From: an uncultured Lachnospiraceae bacterium
Lineage (GTDB): Bacteria; Bacillota; Clostridia; Lachnospirales; Lachnospiraceae
Direction of reading: 5' to 3'
Assembly (NCBI GenBank): GCA_947630025.1
Contig: CANRFZ010000003.1
Coordinates: forward strand, 62,001-126,000
Length of the DNA: 64,000 nt
The position numbers and the translations under genes are program-made. Below the pieces are notes generated by a model. That model had not been told where the DNA came from and made no database searches. It saw only the letters and a program-made list of their open reading frames with translations. Each line of letters opens with the position of its first letter. The first letter of the stretch is position 1. Below are positions 25,236-34,356 of this stretch, in pieces.

Positions 25236-25371
25236 GAATATCCGCTCTGGCGTATGACCGCCCAGAATCAGGCGGCGGTGTATGTGTGCGTGAATTACGG
25301 CGAGGCGTCCTGCCCGGAGGAGATCGCGGAGCGGAGCATCTGTTATTAAGGGGGATATTAGAGAGGTTGTA
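25236..25371 (+). pseudogene. Partial duplicate of the SirTM 3' end
   Basis: About 135 bases match 23316-23450 with roughly a dozen differences (about 90% identity by eye): for example CTGGCGTATGACCGCCCAGA and CGGAGGAGATCGCGGAGC in both. One extra base (CTGTTATTAAG against CTGTATTAAG) breaks the frame near the end. It encodes YPLWRMTAQNQAAVYVCVNY-like residues but has no start. It lies 20 bases after hipA. Confidence 0.9.
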
Positions 25372-25428
25372 ATAGCTTTATCAGAACAGTGTGCTTTCTC
25401 CGATAGAGATGAAAAAATCACCCTCGAA

Positions 25429-25456
25429 AAAACCCGGCCGCACGCGGCCGGGTTTT
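25429..25456. terminator. Bidirectional terminator
   Basis: AAAACCCGGCCG (25429-25440) and CGGCCGGGTTTT (25445-25456) pair perfectly around CACG. It lies just after the rpsR stop on the minus strand and ends the hipBA region on the plus strand. Confidence 0.88.
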
Positions 25457-25476
25457 CATCTTCTTTAGCACATTCG

Positions 25477-25740
25477 TCAATCCTGAACATACGGCATAAG
25501 CGCGATATGTCTTGCGCGCTTGATCGCTACGGTCAGGGCGCGCTGATGCTTCGCACAGTTGCCGGTAATTCTTCTGGGAAGAATCTTGCCTCGCTCGGAT
25601 ATATACCTTTTGAGCTTGTTGGTATCCTTATAATCGATCACATTATCTTTACCGCAGAATACACATACCTTTTTTCTTCTGCGCATTCCGCCTTTTTTCT
25701 TTGCAGGATAATCCGGCTTGTCTGTTTTATTAAATGCCAT
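25477..25740 (-). CDS. rpsR: 30S ribosomal protein S18
   Basis: The 87 residues show the S18 core ([40 protein letters not shown]) and an N-terminal CVFCGKDN motif. Last gene of the conserved rpsF-ssb-rpsR operon. Confidence 0.97.
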   Translation of the reverse strand: MAFNKTDKPDYPAKKKGGMRRRKKVCVFCGKDNVIDYKDTNKLKRYISERGKILPRRITGNCAKHQRALTVAIKRARHIALMPYVQD

Positions 25741-25769
25741 GGTCGTTGCCTCCTTCTAAAATCAAACAA

Positions 25770-26213
25770 TCAGTTGAACGGCAGTTCCTCGTCGATCCCG
25801 TCAGGAATATTCATAAAACCGTCTCCGGCTGCTGCCGGCGCGGGCCTCGATGCCGGAGCATATCCGCCTTCACCGTTTCCGGCGCTTGCGTTCTTGCTCT
25901 CCGCAAATTCCTGTTCCTCTACCACAACGTCTGTCGTATACACCTTGACGCCGTCCTTGTTGGTGTAGCTTCCCGTCTGAATCCGGCCCACAACCGCGAT
26001 CTTCGTTCCTTTGTGCAGATACTTCTCCGCGAACTCTCCGGCTCTGCCGAACGCTACGCAGCCGATAAAGTCTGCGGTCTGCTCATCATTGTTACGGTTG
26101 AATCTGCGGTCAACGGCCAGCGTATATCTCGCCACTGCCGTAGCATTCTCGCCTTGGGAATATCTCACCTCGGGATCTCTGGTCAAACGCCCCATCAATA
26201 TTACTTTGTTCAT
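25770..26213 (-). CDS. ssb: Single-stranded DNA-binding protein
   Basis: 147 residues: an N-terminal OB fold (MNKVILMGRLTRDPEVRYSQ, FIGCVAFGRAGEFAEKYLHK), a Gly/Ala/Pro-rich linker and the acidic tip DEELPFN that recruits repair and replication proteins. Between rpsF and rpsR as in most Firmicutes. Confidence 0.97.
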   Translation of the reverse strand: MNKVILMGRLTRDPEVRYSQGENATAVARYTLAVDRRFNRNNDEQTADFIGCVAFGRAGEFAEKYLHKGTKIAVVGRIQTGSYTNKDGVKVYTTDVVVEEQEFAESKNASAGNGEGGYAPASRPAPAAAGDGFMNIPDGIDEELPFN

Positions 26214-26225
26214 AAATACCTCTTT

Positions 26226-26516
26226 CTATTTCTCGTCCAGTCTGACACACAGATATCTGATGACATTATCCATGATGCGGATGCGGCTCTCGATCTCAGC
26301 AGGCGCACTGCTCTCCGCATCAAACTGGATGAAGTAATAGAATGCTTCTTTCATTTTCTGAATCTCGTAAGCTAATCTCTTTTTACCCCAGTCATCCACG
26401 TTGGTGATCTGCCCGCCGAACCGTTCTACCAGAGCCTTTGCTTTCTCCAAAGTAGCGGCTCTCTCGTCATCTTCGATCTTAGCGCTGACAACAACGGCTA
26501 ACTCGTATTTGTTCAT
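26226..26516 (-). CDS. rpsF: 30S ribosomal protein S6
   Basis: 96 residues with the S6 fold (MNKYELAVVVSAKIEDDERA, YYFIQFDAESSAPAEIESRI). ATG 26516 directly follows GGAGG; the longer open frame to 26585 would include the leader hairpin. First gene of rpsF-ssb-rpsR. Confidence 0.96.
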   Translation of the reverse strand: MNKYELAVVVSAKIEDDERAATLEKAKALVERFGGQITNVDDWGKKRLAYEIQKMKEAFYYFIQFDAESSAPAEIESRIRIMDNVIRYLCVRLDEK

Positions 26517-26543
26517 GCTTCTTTCCTCCTTTTGGTCTCTGGC

Positions 26544-26563
26544 CCCTTCCGAAGAAGGAGCAA
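26544..26563 (-). promoter_or_regulatory. UUCG-capped hairpin in the rpsF leader
   Basis: On the minus strand GCTCCTTC-TTCG-GAAGGGGC: an eight-pair stem closed by a cUUCGg tetraloop, ending about 13 bases before the ribosome binding site. rpsF leaders in many bacteria bind the S6:S18 dimer for feedback; whether this stem is that site cannot be told by eye. Confidence 0.5.
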
Positions 26564-26614
26564 GGATGATTGACTTTACAGTCAAAAATTAGTATATCAC
26601 GAGACTTTATCATA

Positions 26615-26839
26615 TCACAGGCGGGATTGATCTGCAAGTGGTTTTTCGGAAATTTCTCCGATTCTGCCGACGACCGCCTTGATATTCTTCTCCGCCTGCC
26701 TGCGGGCGATCATGATCTGATGACCGCATCCCATACATTTCAGGCGGAAGTCCGCGCCGACGCGCAGCACCTCCCACTCCCGCGAACCGCAGGGGTGCTG
26801 CTTCTTCATTTTTAAGATATCGCCCACCTGAATATCCAT
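26615..26839 (-). CDS. DUF951-family small protein, 74 aa
   Basis: Short conserved protein often found near rpsF in Firmicutes; function unknown. The typical core VGDILKMKKQHPCGSREWEV and a CMGCGH motif are present, suggesting a metal site together with the earlier cysteine. I chose Met at 26839 (MDIQVGD) because the ATG at 26851 lies only one base from GGGAGG; the latter remains possible. Confidence 0.85.
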   Translation of the reverse strand: MDIQVGDILKMKKQHPCGSREWEVLRVGADFRLKCMGCGHQIMIARRQAEKNIKAVVGRIGEISEKPLADQSRL

Positions 26840-26917
26840 ATGGCCTGCCATACCTCCCGAATGCTATGCCGCACTGCCCGCATGAAGCCCGCGCCGGCGC
26901 TCCCGGCCAATGCGCAG

Positions 26918-27637
26918 TTACGGAAGCTGCGAAAAGATCTCCCCGATGCTGCCCTGCACGATCAGATCCGCCACCGAATCTCTGGGCGTAGGCGTCTTAT
27001 TCACCAGCACCAGCTTGCTGCCGTTATAATAGTCCAGAAGTCCCGCCGCCGGATAGACCGCCAGAGAGGTGCCGCCCACGATCAGGACGTCGGCCTCGCT
27101 GATATAGCGGACCGCGTCGGCGAGCGTCTTCTGGTTCAGCCCTTCTTCGTACAACACCACATCCGGCTTGATGCTGCCGCCGCATTTCGCGCAGACCGGA
27201 ACGCCCTCGGAATGCAGGATATATTCCGCGTCATAGAAGGCGTGGCACTGCTCGCAATAATTGCGCAGCACGGAACCGTGCAGCTCCAGCACAACCTTGC
27301 TGCCGGCGGCCTGGTGCAGACCGTCGATGTTCTGCGTGACCACGGCCTTCAGTTTTCCCTCGCGCTCCCACTGCGCCAGTTTCAGGTGCGCCGCGTTCGG
27401 CTTGGCGTCGAGACACAGCATCTTCGCGCGGTAAAAGCGGTAAAATTCATCCGGCTTTCTCCGGTAAAACGTATGGCTCAGTATCGTCTCCGGCGGATAG
27501 TCGTACTGCTGGTTATACAGTCCGTCCACGCTTCTGAAATCGGGAATGCCGCTCTCCGTGGAAACGCCTGCTCCCCCGAAAAAGACAATGTTATCGCTCT
27601 CGCTCACCCATTTGCGTAACTGTTCTATCTGTTCCAT
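26918..27637 (-). CDS. cobB: NAD-dependent protein deacylase CobB (Sir2)
   Basis: Removes acyl groups from lysines using NAD. 239 residues with [18 protein letters not shown], the [12 protein letters not shown] catalytic motif, active His in [12 protein letters not shown] and two CxxC zinc pairs (CEQC, CAKC). Contrast with the SirTM at 22577, which has TTNVDH. It starts 12 bases after the leuA stop. Confidence 0.96.
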   Translation of the reverse strand: MEQIEQLRKWVSESDNIVFFGGAGVSTESGIPDFRSVDGLYNQQYDYPPETILSHTFYRRKPDEFYRFYRAKMLCLDAKPNAAHLKLAQWEREGKLKAVVTQNIDGLHQAAGSKVVLELHGSVLRNYCEQCHAFYDAEYILHSEGVPVCAKCGGSIKPDVVLYEEGLNQKTLADAVRYISEADVLIVGGTSLAVYPAAGLLDYYNGSKLVLVNKTPTPRDSVADLIVQGSIGEIFSQLP

Positions 27638-27649
27638 AACCGCATCTCC

Positions 27650-29332
27650 TTATTCCGCGCCGCCCAGTCCCAGCCTGTTGATCGCCGAGAAGATCGCGCG
27701 CACGGACGCCCGCGTGATATTGGAGCTGACGCCCACGCCGTAAGTCACGCTGCCGCTCTCTGCGTCCAGCAGATGGATATAGGCCGCCGCCTGCGAGTTG
27801 GAACCGCTCTGCAGCGCGTGCTCCTCGTAATCGAGTATCTTGATGTCGATGCCCAGTTCCTCCTGCAATCCGCGCTTGGCCGCATCGATAGGGCCGTTTC
27901 CGACCGCCTCAAAGGTCTTCTCCTCGCCGTGATCCGTGTAGACGATCGTCACCTTCGTATCGAACGGCGACTTCTTCTCGCCGCTCAGGTCGTCAACACG
28001 CAGCCTGCGGAAATGGATCGGCTCCTTTTTGTTTAAATATTCCTCGCGGAATTTGTCCATGATCTGCTCCGGCGACACCTCGCCCTGCTGCTCGGACACC
28101 GCCTGTATCACATTGGCAAACTCTTTGTGCATCCCCTTGGGCAGCTTGAATCCGAAATACGTATCCATGATAAACGCCACGCCGCCCTTGCCGGACTGGG
28201 AATTGATGCGCACGATAGGCTCGTATTCCCTGCCGATGTCCGACGGATCGATGGGCAGATACGGAACCTGCCAGATCTCGCTGCCCCGCTCTTTCATCGC
28301 CTTTACGCCCTTGTTGATGGCGTCCTGATGAGAGCCCGAAAAAGCGGTAAATACCAGCTTTCCGGCATAGGGATGTCTGGGGTGGATCGGGATCTTGCAG
28401 CATCTCTCATAGATCTCGATGCTCTCGTTCACGTGCTCTATCGCAAGCGCCGGATCGATGCCCTGTGAAAACATATTGTAAGCGAGCGTCATGATATCGA
28501 CGTTGCCGGTTCTCTCACCGTTGCCAAAAAGCGTTCCTTCCACACGCTCGGCGCCCGCCAGAAGCGCCAGCTCCGCGCTGGCCACGCCTGTACCCCGGTC
28601 GTTGTGCGGGTGCACGCTGAGGATAATGCTCTCCCGGTTTTTAAAATGCTTATTCATCCACTCGATCTGATCCGCGTACACGTTGGGCGTGTTCATCTCC
28701 ACGGTGGAGGGCAGATTGATAATCATCGGGTTCTCTTTCGTAGGGCCCCACTCGTCCTGCACCGCCGTGCAGATCTCCAGCGCATAGTCTAACTCCGTTC
28801 CGGTGAAGCTCTCCGGCGAATATTCCAGTATGATCTTGCCCGGAAAATCGGCGGCGTACCGCTTCACCATCTTGGTGCCCTCTACGGCGATATTGGTGAT
28901 CTGATCCCGGTCCATATGGAACACCACGTCCCGCTGCAGCGTGGACGTCGAATTATAGATATGCACGATCGCCTGCTTGCAGCCCTGAATGGACTCAAAC
29001 GTCCGCGCTACCAGTTCTTCCCGGCACTGTGTCAACACCTGCACCACCACGTCATCCGGAATCAGCCTGCGGTCCACGAGCTGCCGCAGGAAATCAAACT
29101 CGATCTGGCTCGCCGCGGGGAAACCGATCTCGATTTCCTTGAAGCCCAGCTTGATCAGATAATTAAAAAACTCGATCTTCTCCGACACGATCATCGGATC
29201 GATCAACGCCTGATTGCCGTCCCGCAGATCCACGCTGCACCAGACGGGCGCTTTCACGATTTCCTTGTTGGGCCATTCCCGCTCCGGATAATCGACTACC
29301 GGATTTTTGCGATAACGTTTGTAGTTCAGCAT
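27650..29332 (-). CDS. leuA: 2-isopropylmalate synthase (LeuA type 2)
   Basis: First committed step of leucine synthesis: acetyl-CoA plus 2-oxoisovalerate. At 560 residues and beginning MLNYKRYRKNPVVDYPEREW it is the LeuA2 form. The HMGL-like barrel has SVDLRDGNQALIDPM and HPHNDRGTGVA metal ligands, with a C-terminal allosteric LeuA_dimer domain (about 430-555). leuBCD are not adjacent. No T-box or leader peptide is seen in the 118 bases upstream. Confidence 0.96.
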   Translation of the reverse strand: MLNYKRYRKNPVVDYPEREWPNKEIVKAPVWCSVDLRDGNQALIDPMIVSEKIEFFNYLIKLGFKEIEIGFPAASQIEFDFLRQLVDRRLIPDDVVVQVLTQCREELVARTFESIQGCKQAIVHIYNSTSTLQRDVVFHMDRDQITNIAVEGTKMVKRYAADFPGKIILEYSPESFTGTELDYALEICTAVQDEWGPTKENPMIINLPSTVEMNTPNVYADQIEWMNKHFKNRESIILSVHPHNDRGTGVASAELALLAGAERVEGTLFGNGERTGNVDIMTLAYNMFSQGIDPALAIEHVNESIEIYERCCKIPIHPRHPYAGKLVFTAFSGSHQDAINKGVKAMKERGSEIWQVPYLPIDPSDIGREYEPIVRINSQSGKGGVAFIMDTYFGFKLPKGMHKEFANVIQAVSEQQGEVSPEQIMDKFREEYLNKKEPIHFRRLRVDDLSGEKKSPFDTKVTIVYTDHGEEKTFEAVGNGPIDAAKRGLQEELGIDIKILDYEEHALQSGSNSQAAAYIHLLDAESGSVTYGVGVSSNITRASVRAIFSAINRLGLGGAE

Positions 29333-29403
29333 ATGTTTCCCTCCTCTGTCCTGACTCTCCTCACAACCCGCCCGCCGGCGTCACAGGCTGCCGTCCGTGC
29401 GGT

Positions 29404-29437
29404 AAAAAAACGAAAAAGCCCGTTGCTGCAACGGGCC
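29404..29437 (-). terminator. Terminator of the HPr gene
   Basis: GCCCGTTGC (29418-29426) and GCAACGGGC (29428-29436) pair almost without a loop; on the minus strand T5 (29417-29413), CG and T7 follow. Confidence 0.8.
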
Positions 29438-29450
29438 AAAACAGTTTGTC

Positions 29451-29714
29451 TTATTCGCCGAGTCCGCTTTCTATCGCGTCTATCAAAGCCTTTAGCGCTT
29501 CTTCCTCGTCTTCGCCATCACATACAAACTCAACCTCGTCACCACATTTCACACAGGCGCCCAACACGCTCAGAACGCTTTTGGCATTCGCCGTATTATC
29601 CCGAAATGTAAAAGTTATCATGGACTTAAACTGCATCGCTTCTTTACATAGGATGCCTGCCGGTCTCAGATGCAGTCCGGTCGGGTTCTTGATGACTACC
29701 TTCTGGCTTACCAT
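29451..29714 (-). CDS. HPr-family phosphocarrier protein, 87 aa
   Basis: Phosphocarrier of the sugar phosphotransferase system or its regulatory paralogue (Crh-like). It has the active-site histidine in NPTGLHLRPAG and the regulatory serine region NAKSVLSVLGA, so both PTS transfer and HprK-type regulation are possible. The acidic C-terminus (CDGEDEEEALKALIDAIE) is typical. It is a single-gene unit with its own promoter and terminator, away from ptsI. Confidence 0.93.
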   Translation of the reverse strand: MVSQKVVIKNPTGLHLRPAGILCKEAMQFKSMITFTFRDNTANAKSVLSVLGACVKCGDEVEFVCDGEDEEEALKALIDAIESGLGE

Positions 29715-29741
29715 ACCCTGTTCCTCCTATTTCATATGACT

Positions 29742-29802
29742 GATTGTGAACCCCCATTCACAGTCTAATAAATACTATATCATTTTTTCCAGTATATCAC
29801 AA
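29742..29802 (-). promoter_or_regulatory. HPr promoter and leader hairpin
   Basis: Minus strand: TTGTGA (29802-29797), a 17-base spacer, TATAGT (29779-29774). Downstream, TGTGAA and TTCACA form a leader stem around CCCCC (near 29745-29763), before the AGGAGG of the HPr gene. Confidence 0.55.
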
Positions 29803-29805
29803 GAG

Positions 29806-31155
29806 TTATAACATAATATTCTGTATCAACTCGGCCAGCTTCTGCGCTTCCTGCTCGATCACCGCCTGATCCTTGCCCTCGATCATCACCCGGACGAGCG
29901 GCTCCGTTCCCGACGGCCTGATCAGCACGCGCCCCTGCCCCGCGAACTTTTTGTCCAGCTCCGCCACGGCGTCGGCGATCTCCGGATAATCCATGTATTT
30001 TTCCTTCTTGTGGTTGGGCACCTTGGCATTGACTAACGCCTGCGGCATCACTTCCATAATCGTCTTGAGCTCCGATAGCGGCCTGCCCGTCTCGACGATA
30101 ACCTGCAGCAGATGAAGCGCGCTCAGCAGGCCATCCCCTGTAGTGTTTTCGTCTAAGAAAATGACATGGCCGGACTGCTCCCCGCCCAGACTGGCGCCGA
30201 TCTCGCGCATTCTCTCCAGCACGTATCTGTCTCCCACCTTGGTCTGCTCGATATGGATATGATTTTTTTCTCCCATCAGGAAAAAGCCGAGATTACTCAT
30301 CACCGTGGCAACGATCGTATCGTTGTTCAACTTGCCGCACTGCTTCATGTGGCAGCCGACGATCGCCATGATCTGATCGCCGTCCACGATGTGGCCCTGC
30401 TCATCCACCGCCAGCAGTCTGTCTGCGTCGCCGTCAAAGGCCAGCCCGATGTCGGCTTTCTCGTAGACCACTCTCGCCTGCAGCTCCTCCATATGGGTAG
30501 AACCGCAGTTGGCGTTGATATTGGTGCCGTCCGGGTTGTTGTGGATCGCCACGACTTCCGCGCCCAGCTCTTTCATCGTCTCCACGGAGGTATAATAGGA
30601 TGCGCCCTCGGCGCAGTCCAGCACGATCTTCATGCCGCTCAGATCCACGTTGACGGCCTTCATCGCGTGGTTGATATATTCCTCCCGCGCGTCCGTGCGG
30701 TATTTGATCTTGCCCACGCCCGCCCCGGTGGGGAACTTCACGCCCTGCATCCCGTTGCCGATGAGCGCTTCGATCTCGTCTTCCAGAGAGTCGGGCAGCT
30801 TATACCCGTCTCCGTCAAAAAATTTGATGCCGTTAAATTCCACCGAATTGTGGGAGGCGGAAATCACCACTCCGGCATCCACTTTATATTTTCTGGTCAG
30901 ATAGGCCACCGCGGGCGTAGGCACGATCCCCACATAGACGGCGTTGGCGCCTACGGAGCAGGCCCCCGCCATCAGCGCATTGGCCAGCATATCGCCTGAG
31001 ATTCTGGTATCGCATCCCACCATAATGGTAGGCTTGTGCGCGTTCTCTTTGGTGAGCACATAAGCGCCCGCCTGCCCCAGCTGCATCGCAAGCTGCGGCG
31101 TCAACTCCTCATTGGCAACGCCCCTGACGCCATCCGTACCGAACAATCTTCCCAT
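29806..31155 (-). CDS. glmM: Phosphoglucosamine mutase
   Basis: Converts glucosamine-6-phosphate to glucosamine-1-phosphate for peptidoglycan precursors. 449 residues with the active serine in ISASHNS (Ser101), the metal loop AFDGDADRLL and the C-terminal phosphate-binding RPSGTEPLVRVM. It follows cdaA and cdaR in the conserved order in which c-di-AMP synthesis is tied to cell-wall precursor supply. Confidence 0.97.
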   Translation of the reverse strand: MGRLFGTDGVRGVANEELTPQLAMQLGQAGAYVLTKENAHKPTIMVGCDTRISGDMLANALMAGACSVGANAVYVGIVPTPAVAYLTRKYKVDAGVVISASHNSVEFNGIKFFDGDGYKLPDSLEDEIEALIGNGMQGVKFPTGAGVGKIKYRTDAREEYINHAMKAVNVDLSGMKIVLDCAEGASYYTSVETMKELGAEVVAIHNNPDGTNINANCGSTHMEELQARVVYEKADIGLAFDGDADRLLAVDEQGHIVDGDQIMAIVGCHMKQCGKLNNDTIVATVMSNLGFFLMGEKNHIHIEQTKVGDRYVLERMREIGASLGGEQSGHVIFLDENTTGDGLLSALHLLQVIVETGRPLSELKTIMEVMPQALVNAKVPNHKKEKYMDYPEIADAVAELDKKFAGQGRVLIRPSGTEPLVRVMIEGKDQAVIEQEAQKLAELIQNIML

Positions 31156-31180
31156 ATCGTATCAACCATCCCTTCGCGCT

Positions 31181-32461
31181 TTATTCCGTCTCTGTCACAT
31201 GGAGCTGCACCGTCGTCTCCTCCCAGACCACAGGGGAGTCCTCCGGGAGACTGACCGTAACCGGTACTCTGTGATACCCCGCCGTCAGTTCTTCCTCATC
31301 CGACTGCTCCAGCCATACCGCCACATCCACGCTCACTTCCAGCGTATTCAGATCCAGCGCCTGAAGTTCCTCCTCCAGTCCGATCAGCGTGATCGTGCAC
31401 CGGTCTTCCGGCTCCGTGATCTCGGCCTCGAAGCCCTCCGGCACTCCCGTCACACGTATCTCGTCCACCGGCGTATTGAGCGTTCTGTGCAGCTCCTGTC
31501 CCACGCAGGCCGTGATATTGATGATGCCTGTAAAGTCGTCCTCCGCCAGAATGATATTCTCCGGGAGATAATCGTTTAAGTCAACCGTCTGCGTCACATC
31601 TTCCGTGGCGCCGCTTACGTCGATCACGCCCTCGGGAATCTCTACCGCGTCGATCCGCTGCAGCTGGCTGGATCTGCCGGCGATCGTGACGCTGCTCCGC
31701 GTGCTTCTGGTCTCCTCCGTCAGGCGGTAGCCCTCCGCGGGCGTGCCCGATACCGTATAGGTGATGGGCACCGTCTTCTTTTCCAGAATGGCCACGTTGA
31801 TGCGCACTTTGTTGATGCTACGCTCCAGAATGCCGGAGCTGACCTCGTTGCCCTCCTCGTCATACAGGCGGATGTCCGTATCCGTGTCGATACTGCTGGC
31901 AAAGCCCGTCACGTCCACCTCCGCCTGCGCCTTGGCGACGCGCGACACGACCGATTCCGGGCCGGAGATCCGCACCAGATTCTGTTCCGTGGACACGCTG
32001 CCGACCATATATCCCTCGCGCACCTCTCCAACCACACTGGCACGGACGAGCAGCGCCTTGCTCTGCCTTTCCTCGATACTCAGCTTGACATTGTCGATAT
32101 TGCCGCGGATGCTCTCCAATTTATCACTGTATTTATTCGTCGTGAGCTTGATCCCGATCGTGTCCAGACTGGTCAGGTCGTTCATGTCCGCCACGGCCAC
32201 CACGTTGGATTTGTCCAGCGAATCGATGATGGAACGGGGCGCGTAGATCGTCACCGTGTCGATCACGTCCGTGTTGTCCAGCACCTCGTAGACCTGTCCT
32301 TTATCGGTGATCAGGTCGTCGTTTTCGATGTTGACCGGGATATCGGAGAAGCGCACCGACACGACCGGATCGTTGATGTTGGTGACGACGATCCAGAGCA
32401 GAACGGCAAATAAGATGGACACCAGCTTGAGGCCCCAGTTCTTGGTTAGCTTATTTTTCAT
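31181..32461 (-). CDS. cdaR: CdaR, YbbR-domain regulator of CdaA
   Basis: One N-terminal membrane helix (about 10-28, GLKLVSILFAVLLWIVVTNI) and an extracytoplasmic region of repeated YbbR domains (for example EVDVTGFASSIDTDTDIRLY and IEIPEGVIDVSGATEDV-like units). It is known to bind and modulate CdaA. It overlaps the 3' end of cdaA by 11 bases. Confidence 0.92.
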   Translation of the reverse strand: MKNKLTKNWGLKLVSILFAVLLWIVVTNINDPVVSVRFSDIPVNIENDDLITDKGQVYEVLDNTDVIDTVTIYAPRSIIDSLDKSNVVAVADMNDLTSLDTIGIKLTTNKYSDKLESIRGNIDNVKLSIEERQSKALLVRASVVGEVREGYMVGSVSTEQNLVRISGPESVVSRVAKAQAEVDVTGFASSIDTDTDIRLYDEEGNEVSSGILERSINKVRINVAILEKKTVPITYTVSGTPAEGYRLTEETRSTRSSVTIAGRSSQLQRIDAVEIPEGVIDVSGATEDVTQTVDLNDYLPENIILAEDDFTGIINITACVGQELHRTLNTPVDEIRVTGVPEGFEAEITEPEDRCTITLIGLEEELQALDLNTLEVSVDVAVWLEQSDEEELTAGYHRVPVTVSLPEDSPVVWEETTVQLHVTETE

Positions 32462-33320
32462 TTCTGCCCCTGCCTTTCCATAACTTCCGCTTCTTTTCTT
32501 CCTCGGGTTTGTTCTGGATCTCCGACAGTCTCGCTTTCAGCCGCTCCGCGTCAAGCCCTCTCTCCAGTTCTCCGTTGTAGGCGACGCTGATCTTGCCGTT
32601 TTCCTCCGACACGATCACGGTGAGGGAATCCGTCACCTCGGAGATACCCACGCCCGCCCTGTGCCGCGTGCCCAGCTCCTTGCTGAGCGCCATATTATCG
32701 GACAGAGGCAGATAGCAGGTCGCCGAGACGATCCGGTTGCCCCTGATAATCACCGCGCCGTCGTGGAGCGGCGTATTGTGTTCAAAAATATTGATCAGAA
32801 GCTGGCTGGACACGATCCCGTCCACATCGATGCCGGTTCGCTCATAATCGCCTAACGGCATCTCCTGCTCCATGACAATGAGCGCGCCCGTCTTCACCTT
32901 GCTCATCTCCACGGACGCCTTGACGATCTCGTTGATCGTCCTGTCCGAGAAGCGTCCGCCGTCGGACTTCGACGAATCAAACGGGAGAATCGAAGAAAAC
33001 AGATTTTTCTGCCCCAGTTCCTCCATCGCCTTGCGCAGCTCCGGCTGAAGCATGACTACGATCGCAATCGCCCCGATGCTGAACACGTTCGTCACGATCC
33101 ACAGAATCGTATTCATCCTGAAAATAGCCGCAATCAGGACAAACACCCCGATCACCGTGACGCCTTTCAGCAGAGCCCATGCTCTTGTATTTTTGATCCA
33201 CACTAAGATATGGTAGAGAAGAAATGCCAGAATAATGATCTCTAAGACATCAGTCCAGTGGACTGTAGGCATATGCAATTTTGAAAAATAGCCGGCTATG
33301 AATGTATTGAACTGCTGCAT
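32451..33320 (-). CDS. cdaA: Diadenylate cyclase CdaA
   Basis: Makes the essential second messenger c-di-AMP from two ATP. Three N-terminal membrane helices (about 25-95) precede the DAC domain with both catalytic motifs, DGAVIIRG (187-194) and GTRHRAGVG (217-225). The order cdaA-cdaR-glmM is conserved. The opposing phosphodiesterase GdpP is encoded at 11195-13267. Confidence 0.96.
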   Translation of the reverse strand: MQQFNTFIAGYFSKLHMPTVHWTDVLEIIILAFLLYHILVWIKNTRAWALLKGVTVIGVFVLIAAIFRMNTILWIVTNVFSIGAIAIVVMLQPELRKAMEELGQKNLFSSILPFDSSKSDGGRFSDRTINEIVKASVEMSKVKTGALIVMEQEMPLGDYERTGIDVDGIVSSQLLINIFEHNTPLHDGAVIIRGNRIVSATCYLPLSDNMALSKELGTRHRAGVGISEVTDSLTVIVSEENGKISVAYNGELERGLDAERLKARLSEIQNKPEEEKKRKLWKGRGRNEK

Positions 33321-33352
33321 ATGCGCCGCTTACTCCTCTCCTTGGCGCGCCG

Positions 33353-34315
33353 TCAGCGCGCGCTTTTTGATCTCTGCCCCGATTTCGGTTTCCGGGTGTT
33401 GATCTTTTTTACTTTTTTATCCGGACTGGCCACAGTCACTTTGGGAACGGCCTTGACATAATAATAATACTCGTCGTCCTCAAACTGCACCTTTTCCGTC
33501 CGGCTGTAATCCAGATTAAAGACAAAGAACTGCAGCACGAGCGTAATCAGAAACGCCCCGATGTTGCCTAAGATCACGCTCAGCAGCCCCACGTTGGTGC
33601 CGAACATCAAATCGCCGATCAGCAGCACCATAATATTGGTGACGATGCCCGCTATGACCGCAATCATCCACGCATGATCCACGCTGAGCCTCCTGATCAG
33701 ATAGACGAGAACCACCGTGATGGCAAAAGCCGCAGCCGTCACCACCATCTCCCGGTTTTTGATCAGGCCGTCGATCACGAACCGGAACCGCGCGATCGTC
33801 TCCTGATCCGCCATGGCCGCGATTACGGCAGCGTTCTGCGTCACATAATGCACCATATAGTAAGCCACCACGCCGCATCCCACCGACAACGCGGACACGG
33901 GCGTCCCGACCAGTCCCATCACCAGCGGCACCGCATAGGGTATTTTCAGCACGAAACACACCGGCATCAGAACCACCGCCAGCGTATCTTTCGGCGAAAA
34001 CCGCAGATATAACAGAAACATCAGCAGAAAACCCGCCCCGATCACCGCCGCGCACTCCAGACTGAAAGCGTACAGGTGCAGCAGCGTAAAAAGCGCCGCC
34101 ACCACCACGATGAAATTCATCGGCATAAACGAGCACATCAGCGCGACGATCAGGACGACCGTCATCCTGTCGATACTGTCCATATAGCCGAGATGGGAAT
34201 TGATGAGCAGCAGGGTGATAAGCGCCAGCAGGAATTTCAAAAACGGCGTGATATATACCTCATATCTGCTGTACAATGTCATCAAAATCTGCTTTATTAC
34301 AAGTAAGGTAGTCAT
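33353..34315 (-). CDS. Uncharacterised polytopic membrane protein, 320 aa
   Basis: No family I can name. Residues 1-285 contain about eight hydrophobic segments with short loops; the cytoplasmic-looking tail (286-320) has a DDEYYYYVKAVPKVTV stretch and then a very basic end (KKVKKINTRKPKSGQRSKSA). It lies 32 bases upstream of cdaA on the same strand and probably in the same transcript, so a role in envelope or c-di-AMP physiology is a reasonable guess but no more. Confidence 0.75.
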   Translation of the reverse strand: MTTLLVIKQILMTLYSRYEVYITPFLKFLLALITLLLINSHLGYMDSIDRMTVVLIVALMCSFMPMNFIVVVAALFTLLHLYAFSLECAAVIGAGFLLMFLLYLRFSPKDTLAVVLMPVCFVLKIPYAVPLVMGLVGTPVSALSVGCGVVAYYMVHYVTQNAAVIAAMADQETIARFRFVIDGLIKNREMVVTAAAFAITVVLVYLIRRLSVDHAWMIAVIAGIVTNIMVLLIGDLMFGTNVGLLSVILGNIGAFLITLVLQFFVFNLDYSRTEKVQFEDDEYYYYVKAVPKVTVASPDKKVKKINTRKPKSGQRSKSAR

Positions 34316-34356
34316 AGTCTTCCCTTCACTTTCCGTGCTTCCAAAATCTAACGCAT

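Noticed and set aside
29333-29450. T-box or leucine leader upstream of leuA
   Set aside because: Only 118 bases, filled by the HPr terminator; no T-box core or Leu-rich peptide is seen.
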